Assembly: GCA_001770855.1 (NCBI GenBank)
Contig: MESE01000052.1
Span: forward strand, 1 to 64,000
Direction of reading: 5' to 3'
From: Burkholderiales bacterium RIFCSPLOWO2_02_FULL_57_36
Lineage (GTDB): Bacteria > Pseudomonadota > Gammaproteobacteria > Burkholderiales > Burkholderiaceae_D
Length of the DNA: 64,000 nucleotides
Position numbers and translations under genes: made by a program. The notes under the pieces are model-generated. The model was not told the origin of the DNA. It ran no database searches and was given only the letters and a program-made list of their open reading frames with translations. Positions 34,909 through 45,200 of this stretch are shown piece by piece (the first letter of the stretch is position 1; each line of letters begins with the position of its first letter).

Positions 34909-37900
34909 ATGAATACCTTGATCGTGCGCGACGGCAAGAGCCAGGATAAGCGGATGCTGCCCGCATTGCAGGACGGCTATTTCAATCTCGACGAGATGCC
35001 GTTCGCCGATCTGCTCGCGATGGCGACCGAATGCGCGCGGCTGGTCAGGTTCTACCAGCTGGATAACCAGGCGGACGGTGACTGGATGCCGTATTTCTCG
35101 GCCGATGAAACCATTGTGATTGCGCAGATTCTGTCGACCAGGCTGTCGGTATCGGAAGCGCTGTTCGAACAGTGGTGGAACACCACCGCCGAGTACAAGA
35201 TCGGTGTGGCGGCGCCCGGATGGCGCATCGTGGACTTGCCGATGACCGGTCTGGCCCGGCTGCTCGATAGCTGGCTGGTCGCACTGGCAACCACCAATGG
35301 CGCCACCGGCCAGAAACTGCGCTTGCTGCTGATTAGCGTGATCGAGCGGCTCTGTGAGGATACTTCGGGCTTTGCCGCATTTCTGCTGGCGCCCGGCGCC
35401 GGATTGTCGCTGGATCCGGTCTGGAGCGCGGCACGCAGTCGGAACACGACGACACGCACGCGCGTGACCAAAGCGAGCATCAAGTCGAATTTCTATGCCT
35501 TTGTAAAGGCGGTAGAAATGGTGCAGAAGGAGGCGCATCTGCAGTTGCCCGACTCGATGAAGAGCCAGACGCACGACCCGGCGGTTGGATTGCTGATCGC
35601 GTTCATCCGGCTTTTCGACACGCTCAAGAAAAAGCTCAATCGCTTTACCCAGCGCCATCTGGATTTTTACTATGACAAGGTGTTGCGCATCAAGCCGCTC
35701 GGCGCGGTCCCGGATCATACCTATCTGGTGATCGAAGCCGCGGCGCCGGGCCAGGAAGTGCGGCTTGCCGCCGGGACCGAATTCCTGGCCGGGCTGGACG
35801 CGGCCAATCGCGACATCCTGTACGCGGCGGACGGCGAATTGATCGTCAACGATGCGCAGGTCAAGGCGCTGCACACGTTGTTCTTCAATCGTGACCGGTA
35901 CATATCGCCGGAAAGGCGGCTGGCCGATGACGATGCAAATCAGGATGGCCGCAAAAAAACCTGGCCGACCCATGCCTGGTGCGACCAGATTCCGGTGCCC
36001 GTCAAACAGGTCATCACAGACCGCGAAAAACTGCGTTCCCGTCCCTTGCTCGGTGCGCCAAGGGGTATCGCGGAGATGCAGTATTTTTCCGATGCGCGAC
36101 TCGGCTTTGCGTTGGCAAGCAATGTGCTGCTGTTACGCGAAGGGCAACGCAGTGTGGAAATCATGCTGCAGTTTGAAACCGCCGATCTGGAAAAGCGGAT
36201 ATCGGCTTTGGCGCTGGTGATGCGGGCAGAGGACGTAAAGAGCGGCGTGGCGCAGCAAGAGTCCGAAGACATGCATTTGAGCGATGTCTTCTTCAAGGCT
36301 TTCCAGAACATGTTCCGGATTGCGGTGACGACGGCTGCCGGCTGGTACGAGGTTTCGGAGTACGTGCCATCGCACGGCCAAGCCCCCAACGGGGAGAATG
36401 GAAGCTGGCTGCAGATCGCGTTCGAGTTGCCCCTGGATGTGCCTGCGGTAGTACCGTATTCATCGAAAATACATGGTGATAACTACGGTGCCGACGTGCC
36501 GGTGGTGCGCTTCGTATTCAACCCGAACGGCTATCTGTATCCATACGGCTTGCTGCGCGAATTGCCGCTGGCGGGAGCCCGCATTAAGGTCGATGTCTCC
36601 GGCTGCAGGCAATTGATATTGCATAACAATATCGGGCAGCTGAGCGCCTCCACACCGTTCAACCCCTTCGGGCCGATTCCCGAGGTCGGTGCATTCCTGA
36701 TTGTCGGCAGCAGCGAGGCCGCAGTCAAACGCTTGCACAGCTTTAACGTGCAGATCGAATGGGGCGGATTGCCCACCGACGGTGGCGGATTCCGATCTTA
36801 CTATCGCGGTTACCGCAGCACCGTCGAGACCGAAGACTACGTGGCGACGGTCTCCTTGCTGACCGATGGCGTGTGGGTGCCCGCGGAAGAAAAGGCGCAG
36901 CCCGCGGTGCGCCTGTTCCATGCCGGTTATGCGCAAAGCGCAAGCAAGCGCGTCGACCGGAATGCAAGACTGTCCTGCGATGGCGTGATTCACCGCTTCA
37001 AGCCGAACCCGACCACGCCGTCGACGCAACCCCTTGCGTACAGCCCGGCATCGAGAAGCGGATTCTTCAAGTTCACGCTGGCCGGGCCGAAGTTCGCGTT
37101 CGGCCACAGGGAATATCCATTCGCGCTGGCCGACTCGCTCAAGCGCAACTTCAAGCAAAAAGACTGGTCGCTACATAAGGACACGCCGGATGTGCCTTAC
37201 ACGCCGTTGATAGATTCGATATCCGTCGACTACACGGCATCGGCCACGATCAGCCTGGATCAGCCGCGCTCGCGTTTGCGCGACGGTTGGGACAACATCC
37301 TGTTTCATCTGCATCCGCTGGGATGGGAGGCGATCGGCTCGGCCAGCGAGCCTGCTGCAATGCTGATACCCGCCTATCCGGATGCCGGCAACCTGCACAT
37401 CGGCCTCAGCGCCGCCACATTGAAGACGATAGTGACGCTGTTTTTTCACCTGCGCGAGGATTCCTTGCCGCTGGACCGGCGTACCGCGGGACAGGTGCGC
37501 TGGTACTACCTGAGCGACAATCAATGGAAAGCTTTCTATCCGCAAAACATCGTATCGGATACCACGCATGGCTTCATGGTGTCGGGCGTGGTGGCGCTGA
37601 ATATCCCGTCCGACATCACCGACCGCAATACCGTCATGCCGTCCGGCCTGTTCTGGCTACGGGTCAGCGCATCAGGAAGCCTGGAAAAATTCTGCAGCGT
37701 CTATTCCGTCTACACGCAGGCGCTGCGGGTCACCCGGCAGCAGGCGGCCGACAAGCAGGATGAACCGGCGATCATTTTGCCGGCGGCGACCATCAAGCGC
37801 ACCCGCAGGATCATTCCGGGTCTGGGCAAGATTACCCAAGTGATCGATTCAATCGGCGGCCGTTGTGCCGAAAGCCGGCCGCAATTGCGCATCCGGGTGG

Positions 37901-38658
37901 CCGAGCGGCTGCGCCACAAGCAGCGCGCGGTGACGGCTGCCGATTACGAGTCGCTGATCCTGCAGCAGTTTCCGGACATCTACAAGGTGAAATGTTTCGC
38001 CAACATGGCGACCGATCGTGGCCCGGAACACTGCGTGCGGCCGGGACATGTGCTGATCGTCGCGTTGCCGCACTTGCCGAGCGGCGACCGGAACCGCACG
38101 CCCATGCTGAACGGCAATCTGGTGCATGAGGTCAGCGACTTCATTACCCAGTTGGCGCCGCCTTCGGTGACGATCTCCGTCGAAAATCCGGTCTATGAAC
38201 AGATCCAGATCCGCTGTACCGTGCGTTTGAAAAATGGATTGAGCGGCGGCTATTACATCAATCGATTGAACGACGACATCTCCGATTTTCTGTCGCCCTG
38301 GAGCAGTAATGGATACGGCGTGCATTTCGGCTGGAGCATACGCCAGCACGATGTCGAGTCCTTCATTCTGGGACAGGACTACGTCGACAGCGTGACCGGG
38401 TTCTCGATGCTGCGCATCGCACCGACCGGAGAGGACACTTTTTCATTGGCTGACACGGCGGCACAGCAGGACGCCGCTTCGGGTGTACAGATCACACCGC
38501 GGTGTCCGTGGAGCATTGCAGTGCCGATACGCATGCACGCAATCGAAATTACGCTTGCCTCGACATCGATTCCGCCTGAAAGAGTCGGACTGAAGACGTT
38601 GGATATCGGATCGACATTCATCATTTCACCAGGGGACAAGAATGGCCAGACGCAGTAG
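34909..38658 (+). CDS. Large baseplate wedge protein, gp6/baseplate-J family (Afp11-like)
   Basis: A protein of 1249 residues from the ATG at 34909; a GTG at 34876 would add 11. Baseplate-J features lie in the C-terminal third, such as QLRIRVAERLRHKQRAVTAADYESLILQQFPDI, a typical segment of Afp11-type wedge proteins. The N-terminal part is longer and less conserved. It forms the baseplate ring with the Afp12-like protein at 39773. The ATG overlaps the TGA of a 23-codon frame (34841-34912), which may be chance. Its C-terminus overlaps the next gene by 17 bases. Confidence 0.88.
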   Translation: MNTLIVRDGKSQDKRMLPALQDGYFNLDEMPFADLLAMATECARLVRFYQLDNQADGDWMPYFSADETIVIAQILSTRLSVSEALFEQWWNTTAEYKIGVAAPGWRIVDLPMTGLARLLDSWLVALATTNGATGQKLRLLLISVIERLCEDTSGFAAFLLAPGAGLSLDPVWSAARSRNTTTRTRVTKASIKSNFYAFVKAVEMVQKEAHLQLPDSMKSQTHDPAVGLLIAFIRLFDTLKKKLNRFTQRHLDFYYDKVLRIKPLGAVPDHTYLVIEAAAPGQEVRLAAGTEFLAGLDAANRDILYAADGELIVNDAQVKALHTLFFNRDRYISPERRLADDDANQDGRKKTWPTHAWCDQIPVPVKQVITDREKLRSRPLLGAPRGIAEMQYFSDARLGFALASNVLLLREGQRSVEIMLQFETADLEKRISALALVMRAEDVKSGVAQQESEDMHLSDVFFKAFQNMFRIAVTTAAGWYEVSEYVPSHGQAPNGENGSWLQIAFELPLDVPAVVPYSSKIHGDNYGADVPVVRFVFNPNGYLYPYGLLRELPLAGARIKVDVSGCRQLILHNNIGQLSASTPFNPFGPIPEVGAFLIVGSSEAAVKRLHSFNVQIEWGGLPTDGGGFRSYYRGYRSTVETEDYVATVSLLTDGVWVPAEEKAQPAVRLFHAGYAQSASKRVDRNARLSCDGVIHRFKPNPTTPSTQPLAYSPASRSGFFKFTLAGPKFAFGHREYPFALADSLKRNFKQKDWSLHKDTPDVPYTPLIDSISVDYTASATISLDQPRSRLRDGWDNILFHLHPLGWEAIGSASEPAAMLIPAYPDAGNLHIGLSAATLKTIVTLFFHLREDSLPLDRRTAGQVRWYYLSDNQWKAFYPQNIVSDTTHGFMVSGVVALNIPSDITDRNTVMPSGLFWLRVSASGSLEKFCSVYSVYTQALRVTRQQAADKQDEPAIILPAATIKRTRRIIPGLGKITQVIDSIGGRCAESRPQLRIRVAERLRHKQRAVTAADYESLILQQFPDIYKVKCFANMATDRGPEHCVRPGHVLIVALPHLPSGDRNRTPMLNGNLVHEVSDFITQLAPPSVTISVENPVYEQIQIRCTVRLKNGLSGGYYINRLNDDISDFLSPWSSNGYGVHFGWSIRQHDVESFILGQDYVDSVTGFSMLRIAPTGEDTFSLADTAAQQDAASGVQITPRCPWSIAVPIRMHAIEITLASTSIPPERVGLKTLDIGSTFIISPGDKNGQTQ

Positions 38659-39457
38659 AGATTCGCTCAAGCTGAAATTCGGCCAGGGTGCCATGCCCTC
38701 GTCAGAAGCATTCAGCGACCTGATCGAATCCATGTTGAACATCGTCGACCAGCAGTTCGACAAGACGCCGCCGGACGGCTTGAAGGTCGGTCAATTCAAC
38801 CAGGGAAGACTGCTCAGCTTTTATCACAATATCGATATGAAGAGCCCGATCTGGTCGATCAGGATGGACCAGCCGGGCGACAATCTGCTGTTCGGCAATG
38901 CGGATTTTCCGGCGGCGTTGTCATTGCACAGCCGCAACGGTGACGCGGCGCATGCCGGATTTGCGCTTGAGCCGTCCACCAATGACGACCGGCAGCGGCA
39001 GGGCGTTTTCGAACTGGACCTGAAAGGACGAGTCGTCGCCGACGGACGCATCGGCAGGGCCGGCACAAGCGTACTTGCCGACGGCGAATGGCATAGCATC
39101 ACACCGGTACTGTTCGGCTGCCAGGCATTTGAGGTGATGGCGGGCGCAGGAAAAAAGGATTCCGGGAAATATGCAGTCATGCATGCATTTGCGCTCAATG
39201 CCTTCAGCGAAAAAGGCGAAATCACGTATCACCAGTCGCGCTACGGCAGCAAGTGCAGCCGCATCGAGTTGCGCTGGCGCAGGGAAACGGATCGCCTGCA
39301 GGATGGCTATCGCCTGCAGATCCGTGTCGGCTGCGCTTATGACGAATGTGGCCGGGGCAAGACGCCTTCCGGCGGTGCGCCGACTTCGATTTGCTTCTAT
39401 CTGACGCAGCTGTGGTTCGATCCGTCGATGAAGCAATGCCAGGTCAAGACGAAATAG
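38642..39457 (+). CDS. Uncharacterised eCIS baseplate-associated protein, possible short fibre
   Basis: A 271-residue protein. The N-terminus (SLKLKFGQGAMPSSEAFSDLIESMLN...DGLKV) resembles a motif I associate with tail-fibre-like proteins of eCIS and Bacteroidetes phages, in which a short helix anchors a fibre or collar to the baseplate. The rest is strand-rich. No dedicated Afp13-type fibre gene is seen in the window, so this protein is a candidate for the host-contact or fibre-docking role. It starts inside the previous gene (17-base overlap), showing tight coupling. Confidence 0.65.
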   Translation: MARRSRDSLKLKFGQGAMPSSEAFSDLIESMLNIVDQQFDKTPPDGLKVGQFNQGRLLSFYHNIDMKSPIWSIRMDQPGDNLLFGNADFPAALSLHSRNGDAAHAGFALEPSTNDDRQRQGVFELDLKGRVVADGRIGRAGTSVLADGEWHSITPVLFGCQAFEVMAGAGKKDSGKYAVMHAFALNAFSEKGEITYHQSRYGSKCSRIELRWRRETDRLQDGYRLQIRVGCAYDECGRGKTPSGGAPTSICFYLTQLWFDPSMKQCQVKTK

Positions 39458-39467
39458 GCGAGCCGGC

Positions 39468-39776
39468 ATGAACTCATTCACCGAAAAACCGCAGTTCGCC
39501 ATTACGCTGCGCAACGACGAAGGCGGCCTGGTCATCGAGGCGTTGGCCGAGTGCCCTTTCAAGCAGGTCTACGACCTGATCGGCCGGCTTAACCAGCAGG
39601 CCAATGCATCGCTTGCGCACGGTGCGGGGCCGGACGATCCGGTGGAGTACATGATGAGTGCGGCTGACATGAAGCTGATTGCTGCGGCACTGGGCAACCT
39701 GCCGTTCAATCGCGTGCATTCGCTGCTGGAAAGCCTGCAGTCGCAATTGCACCTGAAAACGGCAAAGGGCGCATGA
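39468..39776 (+). CDS. Small uncharacterised eCIS protein
   Basis: A 102-residue acidic-to-neutral protein with no signal peptide or membrane segment. It holds two similar-looking stretches, LAECPFKQVYDLIGRLNQQ and ALGNLPFNRVHSLLESLQSQ, each of the form 'L..xPF..V..Li..L', suggesting an internal duplication of a helical hairpin. It lies 10 bases after the 271-residue protein and overlaps the next gene by ATGA. I do not recognise a family; location suggests a structural part or adaptor of the baseplate. Confidence 0.6.
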   Translation: MNSFTEKPQFAITLRNDEGGLVIEALAECPFKQVYDLIGRLNQQANASLAHGAGPDDPVEYMMSAADMKLIAAALGNLPFNRVHSLLESLQSQLHLKTAKGA

Positions 39777-42262
39777 CGTCGCCGCTTTTCATCAGCAAGA
39801 TCAAGCCCGATCAGGACGGGCTCGATTTCGATGCGCTCAAGCGGGCGGGTATCGCCTTGCTGCAGGATCTATGCGGGACGATCTGGACCGATTACAACGC
39901 ACACGATCCCGGCGTCACCACGCTCGAACAGCTTTGCTATGCATTGACGGAGCTGGCGTATCGCTCGGATTTCGAACCGGAGGATTATCTGGCCGGAAGC
40001 GGCGGGCAGATCGACATGGCGCGCCATGCGCTGTATCTGCCGAATGAAATTTTCCCGAGCGAAGCGGTCACGGAAGACGATTTCCGCAAAGTGCTGTATG
40101 ACCGGATTCCCGAGATTGAAGACGTGTGGATCGAAGATGTCGTGACACCTTCAGGGAAAACGTCGTGCGGCGGATTGATCACGGTGTTTCTCAAACTGGG
40201 AGATCCTTTCACGGCAGAGGGATCGAGCGTGGGACGGACGAGCCTTGAAACGCGCATCAAGCAGCAGGTGTCGGACTTGTTTGCGCAACACAGGAGCATT
40301 TGCCAGGACATCGATGAAATCCGGATCGTCGGCACCGTGCCTTTCTTTCTGACCGGCGACATTGAAATTCACAGCATGCGCGATCCGGCCGCAATTTATG
40401 CCGACATATTTTTCCAGTGCGCGCATCAGGTGATTTCCGGATTCCAGGTGGAACGTTACGAGGACGTGATCGCGCAGGGTGCGAGTCTGGAGCAACTGTT
40501 CACCGGCCCGATTACGGAGCACGGGTTTATCGCCGGCGCGGTAGGTGCAGATGCGCGTGAGGCGATTCCGGTGGTGCGGCTGATCGGCCTGATACGTGGG
40601 ATCGACGGTGTGCGGCAGGTGCATCGCCTGGGGATCTGCGATGCGCAGGGCAACCCCGCCGGCACCAAGGCGCAGGATGGGAAAATGGTTCCGCGTCTCC
40701 AGTTCCCCGAGACGGAACAACAGAAGGAATTTTTGAGTCTGCATTTCACCCACACCGCGAAAGCGCAACGCGGATCGGATGATTCAGGCGCCCAATTGCA
40801 GGCGGAAAAGGCCGCCGCGCTGGTCGATGACGCACGCATCGAGCTCAAGAAGCTGCAGTTCGAATCGAATGCCGGCCGTCACCGTTCGCAATCGATGGAG
40901 CAGGTGGTCGTCGCGCCGCGCGGCATCCCTCGCCAGTTGGCGGAATATCATTCGATCCAGCATCATTTCCCGGCAATCTATGGCATCAATCAATACGGCA
41001 TGCCGGCCACAGCCGCACCGCACGAGCTTGCGCGCGCAAAGCAGCTGAAAGCTTACCTGTATGTATTTGAACAGTTGATGGCGAATTACCTGAAAAATGT
41101 TCAAGAAATTCCGCAACTGCTTTCGGTCGATGCGGATCTGAAGCAATCGTATTTTTCGCAACGGATCACCAACCAGATGTTGCCCAACATCGAGCCGCTC
41201 TACGTTCCCGGCATGGAAACGGCACTGGACGATATCCGCGCTCAGTTCGACCCATTCGAGGACCGGCGCAGCCGGGTTCTGGATACGCTGCTGGCCATGT
41301 ACGGAGAGGAATTCACTCAGCAAACCCTGCGCAAATTCAACTATTACCATCATCGTCATTCGCACGGATGGCTGCTTGAAAACAAGTTGGCCTTCCTGGT
41401 GCGAATCGCGCCCCTGAACCAGCAGCGTGTGGCTGCGTTCCATTATGCCGAACCGGCCTGGGATACCGATAACGTCTCCGGTGCGCAGCGAAAAATCAGC
41501 GTGCTTCTGGGTTTGCATGAGCAACACGGATGCCGCTCGCTATGCGACGTACTGCTCAAACGCGGACTCAAGCTGGTGCCGGACGCCAATGCGAACGATG
41601 CCACGCTGAGCAGGCTGCATGCGCGGTTGACAGCCGAAGTCGCTGCCTCGCGGCAGCCCGAGCTGCATACCATGCCCGAGTCGCTGTTCCGAAAAGGTTT
41701 CGGTGCCGACAGCTATGTGATCGAGCGCCAGGGAACCGAAGCGGCGGTCTACTTTCAAGCGCCGTCGCGCCAGCAGAAGCTGGCGCTCGGAACACACGCG
41801 CGATATGAAGATGCGGCGCGCCAGGTGCAGGAGTTGCGAGAGTCGATCCGCGCGCTGAACATGGCGTGCGAGGGATTCCATGTGGTCGAGCATGTGCTGC
41901 TGCGGCCGCGCCGGCCAGACAGTGCCGAACATGCTGAGGCAAAGACATCGCACGATTTTTATGCATTCCGCGTCAGCGTCATATTTCCTTCGTGGACTGC
42001 CCGCTTCGGCGATCGGGAGTTCCGCAAGCTGGCGCAGGAAACCGTGTGCCACAACTTGCCGGCACACGTCTATCCGGAATTTCATTGGCTCGATTTTGTG
42101 CCGATGCAGGACTTCGAGGGACGCTTCCGCCACTGGCTGGACGTGCTGCGCAAGCCGATCGGCGGCGAGCGATCGATTACCGAACTTGACCATGCCTCCG
42201 CTCGGCTGGTCAAGTTCCTGCAGCGGCATCGCAAGAGCGCCGTAAAAACCCATTGGGTGTGA
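39773..42262 (+). CDS. Second large baseplate protein (Afp12-like)
   Basis: An 829-residue protein. The N-terminal segment TIWTDYNAHDPGVTTLEQLCYALTELAYR is highly characteristic of the eCIS baseplate protein encoded just before the tape measure (Afp12-type wedge). It is translationally coupled to the gene before by ATGA, and the tape-measure gene begins five bases after its stop. Its C-terminal half contains a domain with VVEHVLLRPR and SVIFPSW, also seen in this family. It would form the outer baseplate wedge. Confidence 0.85.
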   Translation: MTSPLFISKIKPDQDGLDFDALKRAGIALLQDLCGTIWTDYNAHDPGVTTLEQLCYALTELAYRSDFEPEDYLAGSGGQIDMARHALYLPNEIFPSEAVTEDDFRKVLYDRIPEIEDVWIEDVVTPSGKTSCGGLITVFLKLGDPFTAEGSSVGRTSLETRIKQQVSDLFAQHRSICQDIDEIRIVGTVPFFLTGDIEIHSMRDPAAIYADIFFQCAHQVISGFQVERYEDVIAQGASLEQLFTGPITEHGFIAGAVGADAREAIPVVRLIGLIRGIDGVRQVHRLGICDAQGNPAGTKAQDGKMVPRLQFPETEQQKEFLSLHFTHTAKAQRGSDDSGAQLQAEKAAALVDDARIELKKLQFESNAGRHRSQSMEQVVVAPRGIPRQLAEYHSIQHHFPAIYGINQYGMPATAAPHELARAKQLKAYLYVFEQLMANYLKNVQEIPQLLSVDADLKQSYFSQRITNQMLPNIEPLYVPGMETALDDIRAQFDPFEDRRSRVLDTLLAMYGEEFTQQTLRKFNYYHHRHSHGWLLENKLAFLVRIAPLNQQRVAAFHYAEPAWDTDNVSGAQRKISVLLGLHEQHGCRSLCDVLLKRGLKLVPDANANDATLSRLHARLTAEVAASRQPELHTMPESLFRKGFGADSYVIERQGTEAAVYFQAPSRQQKLALGTHARYEDAARQVQELRESIRALNMACEGFHVVEHVLLRPRRPDSAEHAEAKTSHDFYAFRVSVIFPSWTARFGDREFRKLAQETVCHNLPAHVYPEFHWLDFVPMQDFEGRFRHWLDVLRKPIGGERSITELDHASARLVKFLQRHRKSAVKTHWV

Positions 42263-42266
42263 CGAG

Positions 42267-45200
42267 ATGAACACACCACACCGCATAGATGAACTCATCG
42301 TCGATCTGTCGTTCCAGCGCGATACGGGCGCCGATGTGCCGGTTGACGAAGACCTGCTGCGCGGGTTGGTGATCGACAAATTATTGCCGGCGCTTGACCA
42401 GGTTCTTTCACAGCATGCGGACGGTGGGGGTGTTTGGCAAATCGATACGCTGGAAATCGACTTGGGGGACATCCCGGAGGAAGAGCTGGATTCCGAATTG
42501 CCGCTGCGCTTGCAGGACCGGGTCCGGAGCGCGCTCGCCGACCTGTTGCGCGGTTCGCCGCAATCCGCGGCCGGCACCGGTCTGCGGACAATACCGCGTG
42601 CGACGGCAGACGCCGATTTTCTGAAACGCTATTTACGGGACGGCGGTATCGTCTCGCGCGTCGCACCGGATGCACTTGCGCCGCATGAAGCGGCACTGGA
42701 CCGGCTGCTTGAAGGCGCCACGTCCGAGTTGTTGTCCCTTCTGCGGCATGCACCGATGCGGCCGGTATTCGCCAGGCGGCTGGCGCAACAGTTTCCGCAG
42801 CGGCAGTTGCATGCATTGCTGCGAACCCTGGTGCCCGTATCCGACGCGGATCAACTGTTGCAGTTGATCGAGCGCTTTGAGCAAATGCTTGTCCGATCCG
42901 AAGGCGATGGCGCGGCTCATCGGAACATGCTGCGCGTGCTGTGGCAACACGTGCTGGAGCTGGCATTGCGTGACGGTACAGCCGTGCCGGAACTTGCCGC
43001 GTTTGCATCGAGTATGCAAACGCCAATTCCGCCCAGCCTGCGTTCTGCCGCAGCGCAATTGAGGCCGGCGGCAGAAACGCCCGTTGCCGGATTAGCCGCG
43101 CAACTATTGAACCGGCTTGCCCTTGGTGCGACGACGGCTCCTGTCGTTGCAGCTGAAGAAGCTGTCGTTACTCCGCGTCCCGAGATGCTTGCTCTTGCGG
43201 AGGATGAGGCTACAGTGCACAAGCTGACCCAAGCGCTATTGCAGGCCGATGCAGGGTTGTCTGCGCAATGGCGGCATCTGCTTTCTACCCGCCCGGCGCT
43301 GTGGCGCGAAGCCTTGTCCCGGATCGGCGCGAATGCCGATGCGTGGAGGCGCATTGCAGCGGTATTTCCCGCATCGTTGCTTGACGAGATCGCGGCATTG
43401 CAGGACCCGGATACTTCAGCTGCGGCAGCGGATCGCAGTATCAATGCAAGCGTGATGCCGGCGGACAGGCTGCACGAGGCGCGCATGGCGATCGCGCAAG
43501 CAGCGGCACGCGACGACCATGCCGCAGCCAATGGCAACTTGTCGACGGTTCCAGCAACCAGCCGCACCGTGATACCGGTTGCTGTGCCAGGCGACGATTC
43601 ATACCGGCCACCCGGCCCGGTTCCGGCCACCGGTGCCGCCATTGAACAGAGCGACAGCGACGTGGCGGCGGCGCTCGACTTGCCGTCGCAACAGCAAGCG
43701 GCCTGGTTGAAGCAATGGTTGGTGCAGGTACGGGCAGGTGAGCGCCGAGTGAACGCGCATCGATGGACGGTGGACCGGCTCCAGCGCCTGATCAATGCGG
43801 TGGCGGCACTGGAAAGCGCCGGCATCGCAGGCCGGCATGCGCCGATGCTGCAATCGATCGCGTTGCAGGCGCCGCGCGCGCGTGACCAGCAACGCTACTT
43901 CGCGCTGGTGCTGGAACAATTGGTGCGCGGTGTGCTGCTCGATCTGGACAAGATTGTGGCGCAGTGCAATACGTCCGGTGAACATCGCGCTATGTCCACG
44001 ATGCAAGAAAGGACCGGCAGCACAGCCGATACACCGCCGGGCATAGCCGCCACGGTGAACGCAGGACCGGCCGATCGTGTCGGGACACTGCGCATCGCAA
44101 TCATCGAGGCATTGACCAAAGGCGATACGGCATTGCTGGCGTTGTATCGGACAAAGGTGCGTTCACGGCATACCGCGCAAGCGACCGGTTTGTCCGGCAA
44201 TGCGGATGACCTGTATCAATTGATCGCCGCATTGGCGAACGAGCATGCCGGCGCAGGCCGAACCGACCGCAGCATGCTGTTGCGCGCCATCGTTACTCAT
44301 GCTCAATGCAGTATCGATGCCGAGCGCTACCTGCGCTACGTACTGGAAGATTTGGCGCACGAGCGCGACATCGATTTCGATGCGATCGATGCGCGGGCAA
44401 CTCTGGATCCGCTGCCGGCACCGGTTGAGCCGAAAGACGAGCCAGCGCTCGGTCGAACAGGTATGGCAGCTTTGCCGCCAACCGATTCGAGCCGTTTGAA
44501 AATCGAACCGGCACATGCTGCAGACGAGATCCGCGAACGTGTGGCGCAGGCATTGTCGAGTGCAAATGCGGCGAGCCTGTACCCGGAATGGGAAAGATTG
44601 CTGCGCACGCATGCGCCGGTGTTGCGCCAGGCATTGCATCAAATCGGCGCTCGGATCGGCGTATGGCGGAAAGTTGCAGCAACATTTCCGGCATCGTTGC
44701 TTGACGAGATGACGGCATTGCTTGCACCGGAAGCGGCATCGGCACTGCGGTCGCTGATAACGCGCGACGCATTCTTCGAATCGGCTGGCGGTGCTGCGAG
44801 GCACGGCGACTTGCAGCAATGGGAGCAACAATTATGGAGCGCCAGCTTCATGCATCTGCTCGATTTGCAACGGCCGCAATTCAACGCTCGTGATTACGTC
44901 ATGGCGCTGTTGAGCGCGATGGCCGGCTCGGATCAGGTACGCTATCGCCGGCTTGCGCTTGAGTGGAAGCAAGAATTGCTTGCGGATCCAGCAGCCGGCA
45001 TGCGCCTGGCTGCGCTCGTGAACGCACTTTCGGTATTTGCGGACAAGACACCGGTTCAGGCGGTCGTTTCAACCAGCGGCGCAGAGACATCGCCGGAGGC
45101 ACAGGACCACGATTCATACCGGCCATCCGGCCCGGTTTCGGCCACCGGTGCCGCCGTTGACCAGAGCGACAGTGACGTTGCGGCGGCGCTCGACCTGCCG

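Noticed and set aside
34561..35973. Long minus-strand open frame (470 codons) opposite the gp25 and baseplate genes
   Set aside because: It lies across two well-supported plus-strand genes and its translation shows Arg/Gln/His-rich antisense composition with no family resemblance. Long antisense frames are common in GC-rich genes.
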